A DNA stretch of 38,367 nt from Patescibacteria group bacterium (GCA_025450075.1 JANWIC010000009.1:1-38367); one strand, 5' to 3'. Positions 1 to 8,104 are shown, counted from the stretch's first letter. Notes: a model not told the origin generated them from the letters alone. Made by a program: numbers and translations.

Positions 1-1
1 A

Positions 2-1333
2 TTAGAAAATACATATGAATGGTTAAAATCTTCAGAATTTACAAAAAATCCTCAGGAGATACAATTACATCACATTGCCACTGAAGATATTGCACCGCCT
101 ATAAGAAATTACCAGCCTCCAGTTTCACGAGAAATTCCTCCATTACAAGGCAGTAATACCCTGTCACAATCTGAATCAAATAGGACGGGTAGTTTACGAA
201 ACATTCAAGATGTAAAAGCTCGAATGGGTATGGAACCTGAGAAGAAAAACCGAAAGATTTCAGCTTTTTCCTTCAAACAGGGAACTAATAAATTTTTAGC
301 AAGTTTTAAAAAACAGGAAAAAGAATCAGCATCGACATATCAAACAATTCAGCATAAAAATAACATACCTTTACTTATTACACTAGGCATAGTCTTTTTA
401 TTATATATAACTATTATCGTTCCCTTAGCATCCACTGTATTTGCATATATAACCCTTTCTCATAATCTTGCAACTTTTCCATCTGTAAAATTATCAAATA
501 TATCCAAAGAATCTGATCAGTTTAAAAATGGATTAGTATCTCTCAAATGGTTATTTGAAGTAACCGGACAAGATACACGATATACAAATATGGCTACTAC
601 AGCAGATACTCTTGAATCAATCGTAAAAGCACAGGAAGCATATAGCACATATAGCACACCTATGAGTCAATTTAACGGAGAATTTTTTAACCAAAAAGGT
701 AACGTTTCACAAATTTTACAATCTTTTAACCAAAATCCTCAATATGACCTTACTTATAATAGTCTCATCATTGCAGAAAATAGTTTAGGAGGATATAACC
801 CACTATTTCCAGGAAATATTCAAAAAATAAAATCCATAATTGATAGCGAAATACTTTCAACAACATTTTTGAAAAATCAATATGCAATTATCCCTCAATT
901 ACTTGATCAAAATACAAACTATATTGTTATCATAAGCAAATCTAATAATACACCATATACTACTGATACGATATCTCAACTTGCATTAGTATCTTATAAA
1001 AATGGCATTTATCAAGGAATATTACCACTTCCAACACCAAAATCTATTTCTTCTACTAGTTTTTCTGAATTCTCCCTGTCATTAGAAAAGCAATATACTT
1101 TAAATTATAATGGAATTATCTATATTAATTCTAATGAAGAGGCAACTCTCCTTCAAATAGCAGGAAGTACTGATACAAACAATCCTATCCCTATTCTTGT
1201 AAATGCCCTACAAGAACATAACCATGAGCAAATCTTTACAGAAATAAAAAATGGGTTAGAATCTGGTACCATATCATTTTTTACTCATTCACTCCCGATT
1301 ACAAAAGATGATATAATCAGTGCCATAAAATAA
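2..1333 (+). CDS. Membrane-anchored extracytoplasmic protein, 5' partial
   Basis: The ORF track starts this gene at an internal ATG (224), but the same frame is open back to base 2, so the true start lies off the left edge. The visible product is about 443 residues. It has a hydrophilic Pro/Ser/Gln-rich N-terminal part, a Lys-rich stretch, one strong membrane segment (LLITLGIVFLLYITIIV), and about 280 residues predicted outside the membrane. The external part has an alpha-helical region followed by a mixed segment containing NYIVIISKSNN and YNGIIYINSNEEATLLQ. That layout faintly recalls the DUF4012 family of CPR and actinobacterial envelope proteins, but I cannot confirm it. It sits 5 bp before a small membrane protein and 8 bp plus one gene before a WecA-like transferase, so a role in envelope polysaccharide biology is plausible. 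Function is otherwise unknown. Confidence 0.8.
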   Translation, partial: LENTYEWLKSSEFTKNPQEIQLHHIATEDIAPPIRNYQPPVSREIPPLQGSNTLSQSESNRTGSLRNIQDVKARMGMEPEKKNRKISAFSFKQGTNKFLASFKKQEKESASTYQTIQHKNNIPLLITLGIVFLLYITIIVPLASTVFAYITLSHNLATFPSVKLSNISKESDQFKNGLVSLKWLFEVTGQDTRYTNMATTADTLESIVKAQEAYSTYSTPMSQFNGEFFNQKGNVSQILQSFNQNPQYDLTYNSLIIAENSLGGYNPLFPGNIQKIKSIIDSEILSTTFLKNQYAIIPQLLDQNTNYIVIISKSNNTPYTTDTISQLALVSYKNGIYQGILPLPTPKSISSTSFSEFSLSLEKQYTLNYNGIIYINSNEEATLLQIAGSTDTNNPIPILVNALQEHNHEQIFTEIKNGLESGTISFFTHSLPITKDDIISAIK

Positions 1334-1338
1334 GCATA

Positions 1339-1806
1339 ATGCTTGGTATACCAAAACAACCTACAATTGACGTACCGATAGCACTTGATATCAAACCCAA
1401 AGGAGATAAATTTTTGTATTACAAGAGAAAGCTTGAAATAGTAGAATCATCAATGCGAGTTTTTCCTTTTTGGAATAATATTGTGGTATGGGTTTTCATA
1501 ACTTATTCCTTCATTACGCTTTATTTTATACTCTTTCTTATTGATAAGGCATTTGACCGATTTCCTGATACGGTGCAACTATTTATTTTTGATAGTAATT
1601 CGCCATCTCTTGAAAAAGGATCTTTATATCTTCTTATCTTGATCCCACTCATCAATTTTTTGATGACATTTCTATTCGGATATAAATTGTATAATAAAAA
1701 GAAATATATTTCCTATACTCTTTTTACTATAAATCTCATTGCAACTTCATTATTTCTTGTTACACTCATTAAGATCATTCAAATGCATTATGCCATAATA
1801 CAATAG
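1339..1806 (+). CDS. Small membrane protein, three transmembrane segments
   Basis: The 155-residue product has a cytoplasmic N-terminal stretch of about 45 residues and three hydrophobic segments: near residues 48-70 (IVVWVFITYSFITLYFILF), 95-116 (LYLLILIPLINFLMTFLF) and 124-147. The loop between the first two (residues 70-92) is polar and probably outside the cell. I recognise no domain. It lies 5 bp after the upstream membrane-anchored protein and 3 bp before the WecA-like gene, so the three are almost certainly one transcript. A helper role in the same envelope pathway is an inference from position only. Confidence 0.75.
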   Translation: MLGIPKQPTIDVPIALDIKPKGDKFLYYKRKLEIVESSMRVFPFWNNIVVWVFITYSFITLYFILFLIDKAFDRFPDTVQLFIFDSNSPSLEKGSLYLLILIPLINFLMTFLFGYKLYNKKKYISYTLFTINLIATSLFLVTLIKIIQMHYAIIQ

Positions 1807-1809
1807 CTT

Positions 1810-2916
1810 ATGAATATTCCAGAGAATTTTCTTCCATATACCAAATTTATTCCTATAATTATTATTGGATTTATTTGCTCCCTTCTGCTGACGCCAATTG
1901 TAGGTATCATAGTACAAAAGTATAAAATTTTAGATTTACCTGGTAACCTCAGAAGACCTGATGATCCGACGAGATCACGTCGCATCCATACAGAACCAAA
2001 ATTAAAATTAGGGGGAATAGCCGTTGTTCTTCCTTTCCTTGTTATTATTCTCATTACTGTACCTGGAACAAAATTTTTATGGGGTTTTATTGCGGGATTA
2101 TTTGTATTATTTATTTGTGGTATTATTGACGATATTTATGAATTACCTGCAAAGATACAGGCAGGATTTCACATCATTGCAGCTTTACTTGTTGTTGCAT
2201 CTGGACTTGAAGTTACAGTTTTAAACAACCCTTTTGGACATGCCATATCTCTTACATATTGGCAATTTACCATACATGGTATTATTCGCTTTTTACCTGC
2301 AGCAATATTTACTGTTGTATGGATATTTTTTATCATAAATGCCGTTAAATGGGTAGCTGGAAGCGATGGGCTTGTAGAGGGAAATGGAGCAATTGCAGCA
2401 ATAATAATCGGATTATTAAGTGTTCGTTTTCAAACACAAGAAACTGCTTTTATGGGATTTGCTTTTGCAGGTTGTCTTCTTGGATTTTTAGTTTATAACT
2501 TTTATCCTGCTAAAATTTATTCAGGTTCAGCAGGAAAATCAGTATATGGATTTATACTTGCCGTCCTTGCAATCTATTCTGGGGGTAAGCTTGCTACTTT
2601 TATTCTTACATTAAGTCTACCAATAATTGATGCTGTATGGGTTATTGGGTACAGGATTTATAAACATAAACCGAAGAATATTTTTCAGCTTTTTGCTATT
2701 AATGATAAATCACATATGCATCATAAATTGCTGAGTATAGGTTTTAATCCAAAACAAGTAGCATTTATTGAATATACCTATACTCTCCTTACCGGAATCT
2801 TTGCCTTCTTCCTTACAGGACTACATAAGGCATTAGCAATATGCATTTTCATCTTTTTCCTCTTATTGCTATATACGATCCTGGCCCTAAACCTTAAAAA
2901 CAGACATTCGCAGTAA
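1810..2916 (+). CDS. WecA/MraY-family glycosyl-1-phosphate transferase homologue with altered active site
   Basis: The product is 368 residues with about ten membrane segments. It is a clear member of the polyprenyl-phosphate N-acetylhexosamine-1-phosphate transferase family (WecA, TagO, MraY). Family landmarks are the RIHxxPxxxxGG segment (59-70), the Asp pair DDIYELP (107-113), NAVxxxxGxDGL (177-188), the PAKIY segment (233-237) and the C-terminal HMHH (302-305). Three functional positions differ from the family. NAxNxxDGxDGL reads NAVKWVAGSDGL, so Asn becomes Lys180 and the first Asp becomes Ala183. MGDSGS reads SGSAGKS, so the Asp becomes Ser240. Homologues use these residues for Mg2+ and substrate chemistry. 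It is either a divergent enzyme with a modified mechanism or a non-catalytic relative. The fold assignment is firm but activity is doubtful. Confidence 0.85.
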   Translation: MNIPENFLPYTKFIPIIIIGFICSLLLTPIVGIIVQKYKILDLPGNLRRPDDPTRSRRIHTEPKLKLGGIAVVLPFLVIILITVPGTKFLWGFIAGLFVLFICGIIDDIYELPAKIQAGFHIIAALLVVASGLEVTVLNNPFGHAISLTYWQFTIHGIIRFLPAAIFTVVWIFFIINAVKWVAGSDGLVEGNGAIAAIIIGLLSVRFQTQETAFMGFAFAGCLLGFLVYNFYPAKIYSGSAGKSVYGFILAVLAIYSGGKLATFILTLSLPIIDAVWVIGYRIYKHKPKNIFQLFAINDKSHMHHKLLSIGFNPKQVAFIEYTYTLLTGIFAFFLTGLHKALAICIFIFFLLLLYTILALNLKNRHSQ

Positions 2917-2966
2917 TGTTTATAACAGAGAAAAACTCCTAGCTAATATATATTTTTGACACATTG

Positions 2967-2975
2967 TGCTATAAT
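2967..2975 (+). promoter_or_regulatory. Extended -10 promoter for the zinc-ribbon gene
   Basis: TGCTATAAT is a perfect extended -10 element 23 bp before the ATG at 2999. A TTGACA sits just upstream at 2956-2961, but only 8 bp separates it from the -10, so it cannot be the matching -35. Predicted transcription start is near 2982. Confidence 0.55.
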
Positions 2976-2998
2976 ATTTTTAGTTAAGATTTAAACAT

Positions 2999-3379
2999 AT
3001 GCAAAACCCAATATCAGTAGTAACACCAAAGGAAAAAGAAGAAATATTAACACAATTTCAAGATCTCGTATCAGGATATTGTGATAAATGTGGAAGACCA
3101 TATAACAAAAAATATATAAATGTTATCCAGAAACAGGATAATGTCTATGTTCTTCATTTAATGTGTGAACATTGTAAGGCAAATATGCTTACATATGTAA
3201 TAAAATCAATTGGTCTCAGCAATAAAGTACAGATATATACAGACTTGAGTGTTGATGAGATGAAAAATATCGCTATGTCTCAGCCGGTAAAAGCAGATGA
3301 TCTTCTAGATATCTGTGAAATATTCGAAAAAGATATGAAAGCTGAAGATTTCATCAATATGCTTACCAAGCCATCCTAA
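2999..3379 (+). CDS. Zinc-ribbon protein of unknown function
   Basis: The 126-residue soluble product carries two Cys pairs, YCDKCGRPY near residue 28 and MCEHCKAN near residue 58. They are separated by a short beta-rich stretch, the classic layout of a four-Cys zinc ribbon. The C-terminal half is acidic and helical (VDEMKNIAM...DLLDICEIFEKDM). No enzyme motif is visible. It has its own extended -10 promoter and is followed 5 bp later by the DciA-like gene, so the two are probably co-transcribed. A nucleic-acid-binding or adaptor role would fit the small zinc-ribbon fold but is not shown. I do not recognise a named family. Confidence 0.75.
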   Translation: MQNPISVVTPKEKEEILTQFQDLVSGYCDKCGRPYNKKYINVIQKQDNVYVLHLMCEHCKANMLTYVIKSIGLSNKVQIYTDLSVDEMKNIAMSQPVKADDLLDICEIFEKDMKAEDFINMLTKPS

Positions 3380-3384
3380 ACTTC

Positions 3385-3690
3385 ATGTTAACGAAGTTTT
3401 CAAATCTCATTAAAGAAACAACATTTCTAGCAGGTAGTGATACTCTTGAAAAGAATGCTGCTGTATATTCTGCATGGAAAGAAGCAATGGCTTCGCAAGA
3501 AGATTTACGTATAAATGTCAAAATAAAGATGTTGAAGGGGACAACTTTACATTTAACAGCAAGCAATGGGATTTGGGCACAAGAAATCCAATTACGTTCA
3601 TATCAAATAATGAAAAAGATCAACAACATTTTGAAGAATAATACAACATTCAGAATAAAGGAAATAGTTGTTTTTGTCAGCAGTCGTTGA
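3385..3690 (+). CDS. DciA-like (DUF721) protein, candidate replicative helicase loader
   Basis: The 101-residue product has the DUF721 pattern: an N-terminal helix, a conserved Trp (AVYSAWKEAM), then a beta hairpin ending in LxLTASNGIWAQEIQL, a helix (MKKINNILK) and a final strand (IKEIVVFV). In the family these match W..iVG.. and L.v.v.s..Wa.eL. DciA is known as the ancestral bacterial loader of the DnaB helicase, used where no DnaC/DnaI exists. The gene lies about 2.6 kb from oriC beside recF and dnaN, which fits a replication-initiation role. It follows the zinc-ribbon gene by 5 bp. The family call is moderately firm; the helicase-loading function is inferred. Confidence 0.65.
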   Translation: MLTKFSNLIKETTFLAGSDTLEKNAAVYSAWKEAMASQEDLRINVKIKMLKGTTLHLTASNGIWAQEIQLRSYQIMKKINNILKNNTTFRIKEIVVFVSSR

Positions 3691-3715
3691 TTCATTAATT
3701 TTCTTGGGCTATACT
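3687..3715 (+). promoter_or_regulatory. Sigma-70 promoter for the holin-4_2 gene, -10 close to ATG
   Basis: TTGATT (3687-3692), 17 bp, TATACT (3710-3715). The -35 overlaps the TGA stop of the upstream gene. Only 7 bp separate the -10 from the ATG at 3723, so the transcript would begin at or within one base of the start codon (leaderless). Confidence 0.6.
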
Positions 3716-3722
3716 GATTCGT

Positions 3723-4058
3723 ATGAAAATACTTATTAATCTTTTTGTAAATACTATTGCTGTCATAATTGCAGCATATTTGCTTCCTGGAGTGCATGTA
3801 TCTTCATTTATTGCCGCATTTTTTGTTTCTCTTGTTTTTTCCATATTTAATACATTTCTTAAACCTATCCTACTTATACTTACATTCCCACTTACCCTAA
3901 TGACATTGGGTCTTTTTACTCTCATTATTAATGGAATCCTTGTTGCTTTAATTAGCTGGGTTGTACCGGGATTTCAAGTTAATAATTTCTTGTGGGCCAT
4001 TTTATTCAGTCTAATTCTCTCTATAATTAGTGGAATTCTTCGAATAGTCGTTAAATAA
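3723..4058 (+). CDS. Holin-4_2-type (YvlD-like) small membrane protein
   Basis: The 111-residue, very hydrophobic product has four membrane segments, with the motif AAYLLPGVHVSSFIAAFFVSLV near the N-terminus, LKPILLILTFPLTLMTLGLF in the middle and WVVPGFQVNNFLWAILFSL near the C-terminus. This is the characteristic internal repeat of the family called 'phage holin 4_2', found widely in bacterial chromosomes (for example YvlD). Despite the name, these are usually not phage lysis proteins and their role is poorly known; some respond to envelope stress. Nothing around it is phage-like. It has its own promoter and ends one base before the stop codon of the convergent recF, leaving no room for a terminator. 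Confidence 0.8.
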   Translation: MKILINLFVNTIAVIIAAYLLPGVHVSSFIAAFFVSLVFSIFNTFLKPILLILTFPLTLMTLGLFTLIINGILVALISWVVPGFQVNNFLWAILFSLILSIISGILRIVVK

Positions 4059-5141
4059 CTATATTTCAATTATAAAAGCGTCTTTTAGAGGGTATCTCGA
4101 TTTATGTATTGCTGTAAGTATTAATTGAAAACCCGTTAATTGGAAAAGAGAAAGTATTACTTTCATATTTTGGTCATCCATTTCTGCACTCAAATCATCA
4201 AGGAGAATGACGGGATTAGTTTGCCTGCCTATTTTTATATATTGAGCTATTAAAAAAAGAAGTAGTGCAATTGATATTTTTTGCTCACCTCGTGATGCAA
4301 ATTGATTAATATTTCTTGAGTCAAGAAGTACTTCAAAATCATCCCTGTGAGGCCCTACAAGACACCTGCAAGCATCCATTTCTATTCTTCCATACTGGTC
4401 TGTATCTTTTTTTAATTTCTCAACTATTTCATCATAAGAAAGCGTGTCATTATATTTTGAAACATACCTGATATCAATAAGATGATGTAATTGTTTTTTA
4501 CTTTCGTAAGATTTTAAAAATTCCTGTAAATCTTTAATAAATTTACTTCGTGCATAGACAAGACGTGATCCTTTTTCTATGAGTTCGCTGTTCCAATAAG
4601 TTAACTGTTCCGGATCGCTTCCCATTTTAATCATTTTTAACAACCTGCTTTTGTTTTTGATTACTTTTTCATATTGTGCAAGATGAGAAAGATATTCTTT
4701 ATCAAGTTGGCTTAAAATTTGATTGAAAAATTTCCGTCTGATGGATGCTTTATCGGTAAAACTATTAATGATGTCTGTTGTAAATAGCACAGTATATAAT
4801 TCACCAATAAATGAACCTGCCCGTTTTGTTATATCATTTATCGAATATGTTTTCTTTATCCGTGTATCTGAAGTTTTTTCATAAACAATTCTTAAAGTAT
4901 GCTTCGTATTATCTTCTATTTCTTCAGCTTCAATGATAGAGAAATCTTGTCCATGCAAAAGCATATCTATTTCTCGTTTTGCCTTAAATGATTTTGTTGT
5001 TGAAAGTGTATTAATTGCTTCAAGGATACTTGTTTTCCCTGCTCCATTTTTTCCCACAATGATGTTTATTAAAGGGTCAAAGGATATTTTTCGTTCAGAT
5101 TGGTTTCTGACATTTTTGAGTAAAAGAGATTGAATATACAT
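4059..5141 (-). CDS. recF: DNA replication and repair protein RecF
   Basis: The 360-residue SMC-like ATPase helps load RecA at gaps during recombinational repair. Walker A is GKNGAGKT (30-37), the C-terminal ABC-type Walker B is VILLDDLSAEMD, and a SRGEQK signature loop precedes it. The N-terminus starts with the usual beta strand and LKNVRN..ER. The coiled-coil arm between the two halves is short, typical for RecF. The ATG overlaps the dnaN stop codon by one base (TAATG), so translation is probably coupled. The length matches the family, and the gene order dnaA-dnaN-recF is the ancestral one at bacterial origins. Confidence 0.95.
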   Translation of the reverse strand: MYIQSLLLKNVRNQSERKISFDPLINIIVGKNGAGKTSILEAINTLSTTKSFKAKREIDMLLHGQDFSIIEAEEIEDNTKHTLRIVYEKTSDTRIKKTYSINDITKRAGSFIGELYTVLFTTDIINSFTDKASIRRKFFNQILSQLDKEYLSHLAQYEKVIKNKSRLLKMIKMGSDPEQLTYWNSELIEKGSRLVYARSKFIKDLQEFLKSYESKKQLHHLIDIRYVSKYNDTLSYDEIVEKLKKDTDQYGRIEMDACRCLVGPHRDDFEVLLDSRNINQFASRGEQKISIALLLFLIAQYIKIGRQTNPVILLDDLSAEMDDQNMKVILSLFQLTGFQLILTAIHKSRYPLKDAFIIEI

Positions 5142-6286
5142 TACTCTTGTTCAATTTTTATCGGAGTCATGAGGTTGAAATATGACTGCTCATAAGCGTA
5201 TGGATTCTTTTTCTCCACTTTCGCATTATAGAAAACAGATGGTTTTTCCTGCTTTAGAACGATCCTTATCACAATTGTATCTTCTGTAAAATGAGCAACA
5301 GCATCATGCAAGAATCGGGAGTTATAAGTGATAGATCCGGTTTCGCCTTTCATCATACAATCAAGTCTTGTTTCGCTTTCTCCAATTTCTTTTTGGAATG
5401 ATTTGAGGATAATATGATCATCATTAATTTGCATTTGAGTTTTTCCAATATCTTTTTGAGATGAAAAAATACTTGCAGTTCGTACTGCGTCCATAAATGC
5501 TTGGCGATTGACTACAACTTCAGTAGTAAATTCTTGTGGTATAACTCGGGTATAATCAGGATAAACACCTTCAATTAGTCTAATGATAAAATCAGTATTT
5601 TTATATCGAAGACCTAATTGGTTTTTATTTCCAATAATAAAAATTTTAGTATCTTCATCTTTACTACCCTGCATCTTTGCAATTTCCTCTATATAATTTG
5701 AAGGAACAATAAAGGAAAGAGTTGAGGTAACACCTGTTTCAATTTGTAACGTTTTCTTTGACATTCTGAACCCATCAATAGCTACAAAATCAATATGGTC
5801 TTGAGATATTTCAATATATATTCCGGTAAATGTTGGGCGGGTATCATCTTTAGAAGCTGAAAATGAAACTGCATTTATGGCTTCAAAAAAAAGAAGTGAG
5901 TTAATCGTACATAATGCTTCCTCCTTAATATCTCCAATTTTAGGGAATTCTTCAGCAGGAATTGTATTAAATACAGCTTTACTATTTTTCGAAACTAAAG
6001 TAAGTTCAGTTCCTTCTAATGTTAATTTAATATTTCCATCTGGAAGAGTTGTTATATATTCTAAGAATCTTTTTAAAGAAACAGTTGTACTACCGGATTT
6101 TTCAATTTCTGCACCAATCCAGGTGATAATGTTAATTTCTAAATTTGTTGAATAAAGATAAAGCTTAGATGTATCTGCTTTTAATAATACATTTGAAAGA
6201 ATTGGAATATTTGATCTTCCACTAATTGCTTTTGATTGAATATTTAAAGCTTCAACAAGTGTTTCCTTTAAGGTTTCAATTTCCAT
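5141..6286 (-). CDS. dnaN: DNA polymerase III beta subunit (sliding clamp)
   Basis: The 381-residue product forms the ring clamp that keeps DNA polymerase III on DNA. The N-terminal half shows SGRSNIPILSNVLLKAD, TNLEINIITWIGAEI and EEFPKI, all hallmark beta-clamp segments. The middle domain carries SASKDDTRPTFTGIYIEI and IDGFRMSKK, and the third domain carries the VIPQEF and TRLDCMM regions. Length is close to other clamps (about 366-380). The C-terminus extends past the usual MPM(R/N)L-type ending and finishes in FNLMTPIKIEQE, where NLMTPI is the equivalent. There is no clear ribosome binding site before the ATG. It lies directly downstream of oriC and overlaps recF by one base. Confidence 0.95.
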   Translation of the reverse strand: MEIETLKETLVEALNIQSKAISGRSNIPILSNVLLKADTSKLYLYSTNLEINIITWIGAEIEKSGSTTVSLKRFLEYITTLPDGNIKLTLEGTELTLVSKNSKAVFNTIPAEEFPKIGDIKEEALCTINSLLFFEAINAVSFSASKDDTRPTFTGIYIEISQDHIDFVAIDGFRMSKKTLQIETGVTSTLSFIVPSNYIEEIAKMQGSKDEDTKIFIIGNKNQLGLRYKNTDFIIRLIEGVYPDYTRVIPQEFTTEVVVNRQAFMDAVRTASIFSSQKDIGKTQMQINDDHIILKSFQKEIGESETRLDCMMKGETGSITYNSRFLHDAVAHFTEDTIVIRIVLKQEKPSVFYNAKVEKKNPYAYEQSYFNLMTPIKIEQE

Positions 6287-6687
6287 AATAATAATATTAT
6301 CTTAATAAATGAAAAATTATAGTATTAGTATATAGTATAGTATGTGTATATGTTGATAATTGTCAATTCGATTGATAGATATATACCGTATAGCCTTTTT
6401 CGAGTTGTGTATAATTCTAATATTTTGTTTCGATTTGTACCTAAGCAGTATTATAACAAAGTGGGCATAAAAAAACTATCTAAATCAATCAGGTAAATTG
6501 TTGATAACAAGAAAAATTTGTGGAAGAATTTGTGGATAAACTGTTGAAAAGAAATGAAGAGTTATCAATATAAAATTTGGAATAATACATTATTGCTTTT
6601 ATATCAATACTTCTTATGAACCAGGTTATCCATTTGTTGTAAACAAGCAAACACATTCAATACACCTATTATCCACAAAGTTATCCA
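6287..6687. other. Probable chromosomal replication origin (oriC) with DnaA boxes
   Basis: The 401-bp gap between dnaA and dnaN holds no gene. DnaA-box-like 9-mers occur in two facing groups. TGTTGATAA (6351-6359 and 6499-6507) and TGTGGATAA (6531-6539) point one way. TTATCAATA (6562-6570), TTATCCATT (6626-6634), TTATCCACA (6669-6677) and TTATCCACT (6681-6689, overlapping the dnaA stop) point the other way. Perfect consensus matches are 6531 and 6669. On the dnaN side, 6287-6350 is extremely AT-rich and holds a run of TAG/TAT triplets (6320-6344) beside a DnaA box, which resembles an unwinding element with DnaA-trio-like repeats. The dnaN promoter must also lie here but I cannot place it with confidence. 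Confidence 0.85.
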
Positions 6688-8070
6688 CTATCCCTTTATA
6701 AGCTTTACAATTTCTTCTAATTCATACCGTACTTCCTCATCAAGATGTCTTAAAGTTTCTATTTTATCGACCGCATGTATAACCGTGGTGTGATCTTTTC
6801 TATTTAGAATTTTAGCTACTTCTGTTAAAGGTAATTGCAATTCAGTTCTTAAAAGATACATCGCAACTTGTCTTGTAAAAGCAATTCTTTCTGTTCTCAC
6901 AGAGCTTTTTATTTCTTTCGGAGTGATATTATAATTCTCACAAACTGCAACAATGATATCCTGCGGCTTTATTCTTGCAGTTTTTTTTGTAATTTTTGGC
7001 CCGAGAATCTTTATTGCATCTTTAATAGTTATAACATCTTTTCCAAGTACGCCAAGACTTCCTAATTTCATAAGTACCCCTTCCAATTCTCTTATATTTG
7101 ATTGGTATTTCTGAGCAACAAACTCTAAAACATCCGGATTTATATGATAATTTTTTTCCTCACATTTTTTTTGAAGTATTGCAAGGCGTGTTTCAAATTC
7201 CGGTTTGTTAATATCTACCACCATTCCTCCTTCAAATCGAGATCGAAGTCTTGCTTCAAGAAAAGGCATATCTTCCGGCGGTCTGTCGGAGACAATAACG
7301 ATTTGTTTATTAAATTGATACATTGAGTTAAATGTATGGAAGATTTCTTCTTGAGTTCCTTTTTTACTTTCAATAAATTGAATATCATCAATGATAAGGA
7401 AACTTTTTTCTCGATATTTTCGTCTGAAATTATCAGCATTACCTGCTCGAATAGCACTGACCATTTCATTTAAAAATACTTCGCTTGAGCAATATACAAG
7501 TTTATATGAAGGGTTTTTTAAAAGTAAGTGGTTTGCAATAGCTTGTATTAAATGTGTTTTTCCCAATCCTACATCACCATAGATAAATAACGGGTTATAT
7601 GCAAATCCTGGGTTTTCTGCTACAGCAAGAGCAGCAGCATGTGCAAGTCGGTTTGATGCCCCTACAATAAAATTATCAAATGTATATTTTGGATTTATAC
7701 CTAAAAGTTGAGTTGATTGTATGTATTGTTGTTCATAACTTACTTGAGTAGCTTCCTCTAAACCTTTTTCATTGTCAAATAATGGTGAAGTATATCCAGA
7801 TTCTTTTTCTTTTTTATCAGGCTTTGGATTCACAATAATAGATATTTTTACACTCTTTCCAACAGATTTAGACAATGATTCTTTGATGATATCATAGAAT
7901 TCATTTTCAAAATATTCTCTAGCAATTTTATTTTTTACAGAGATAATTGCTTCCTCGTTATGAAAAGATTCAAGTGAAGAATTGCTAAACCATGCTTTAA
8001 AATGGGTTTTAGAAATGGCTAACTGAATATTCGCTAAGGCTTCGCGCCAAATCTCTTTCAGATCATCCAT
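6688..8070 (-). CDS. dnaA: Chromosomal replication initiator DnaA
   Basis: This AAA+ protein opens oriC and recruits the helicase. I place the start at 8070 (MDDLKEIWREAL, 460 residues) rather than the ORF-track 8151. The family begins with this helix, and the extra 27 residues are hydrophobic and unlike domain I. The longer form would also place a perfect DnaA box inside the coding sequence. Domain I spans 1-80, followed by a short linker. Walker A is GDVGLGKT (165-172), Walker B is LIIDD (225-229), the sensor segment reads RLRSRFEGG, and the C-terminal DNA-binding signature is DHTTVIHAV. A TATACT-like -10 (minus strand, 8165-8160) would give a leader of about 80 nt containing the DnaA box, which suggests autoregulation. 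Confidence 0.95.
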   Translation of the reverse strand: MDDLKEIWREALANIQLAISKTHFKAWFSNSSLESFHNEEAIISVKNKIAREYFENEFYDIIKESLSKSVGKSVKISIIVNPKPDKKEKESGYTSPLFDNEKGLEEATQVSYEQQYIQSTQLLGINPKYTFDNFIVGASNRLAHAAALAVAENPGFAYNPLFIYGDVGLGKTHLIQAIANHLLLKNPSYKLVYCSSEVFLNEMVSAIRAGNADNFRRKYREKSFLIIDDIQFIESKKGTQEEIFHTFNSMYQFNKQIVIVSDRPPEDMPFLEARLRSRFEGGMVVDINKPEFETRLAILQKKCEEKNYHINPDVLEFVAQKYQSNIRELEGVLMKLGSLGVLGKDVITIKDAIKILGPKITKKTARIKPQDIIVAVCENYNITPKEIKSSVRTERIAFTRQVAMYLLRTELQLPLTEVAKILNRKDHTTVIHAVDKIETLRHLDEEVRYELEEIVKLIKG

Positions 8071-8104
8071 TGAATTTATAATGAGATGATCTAAATTAAC
8101 AAAA

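Noticed and set aside
2956-2975. TTGACA followed by TATAAT as a -35/-10 pair
   Set aside because: The gap is 8 bp instead of about 17. I kept only the extended -10 (TGCTATAAT) as the promoter.
3723-4058. Phage holin as a prophage sign
   Set aside because: The holin-4_2 name covers common chromosomal membrane proteins, and no lysin, integrase, capsid or terminase gene is near.
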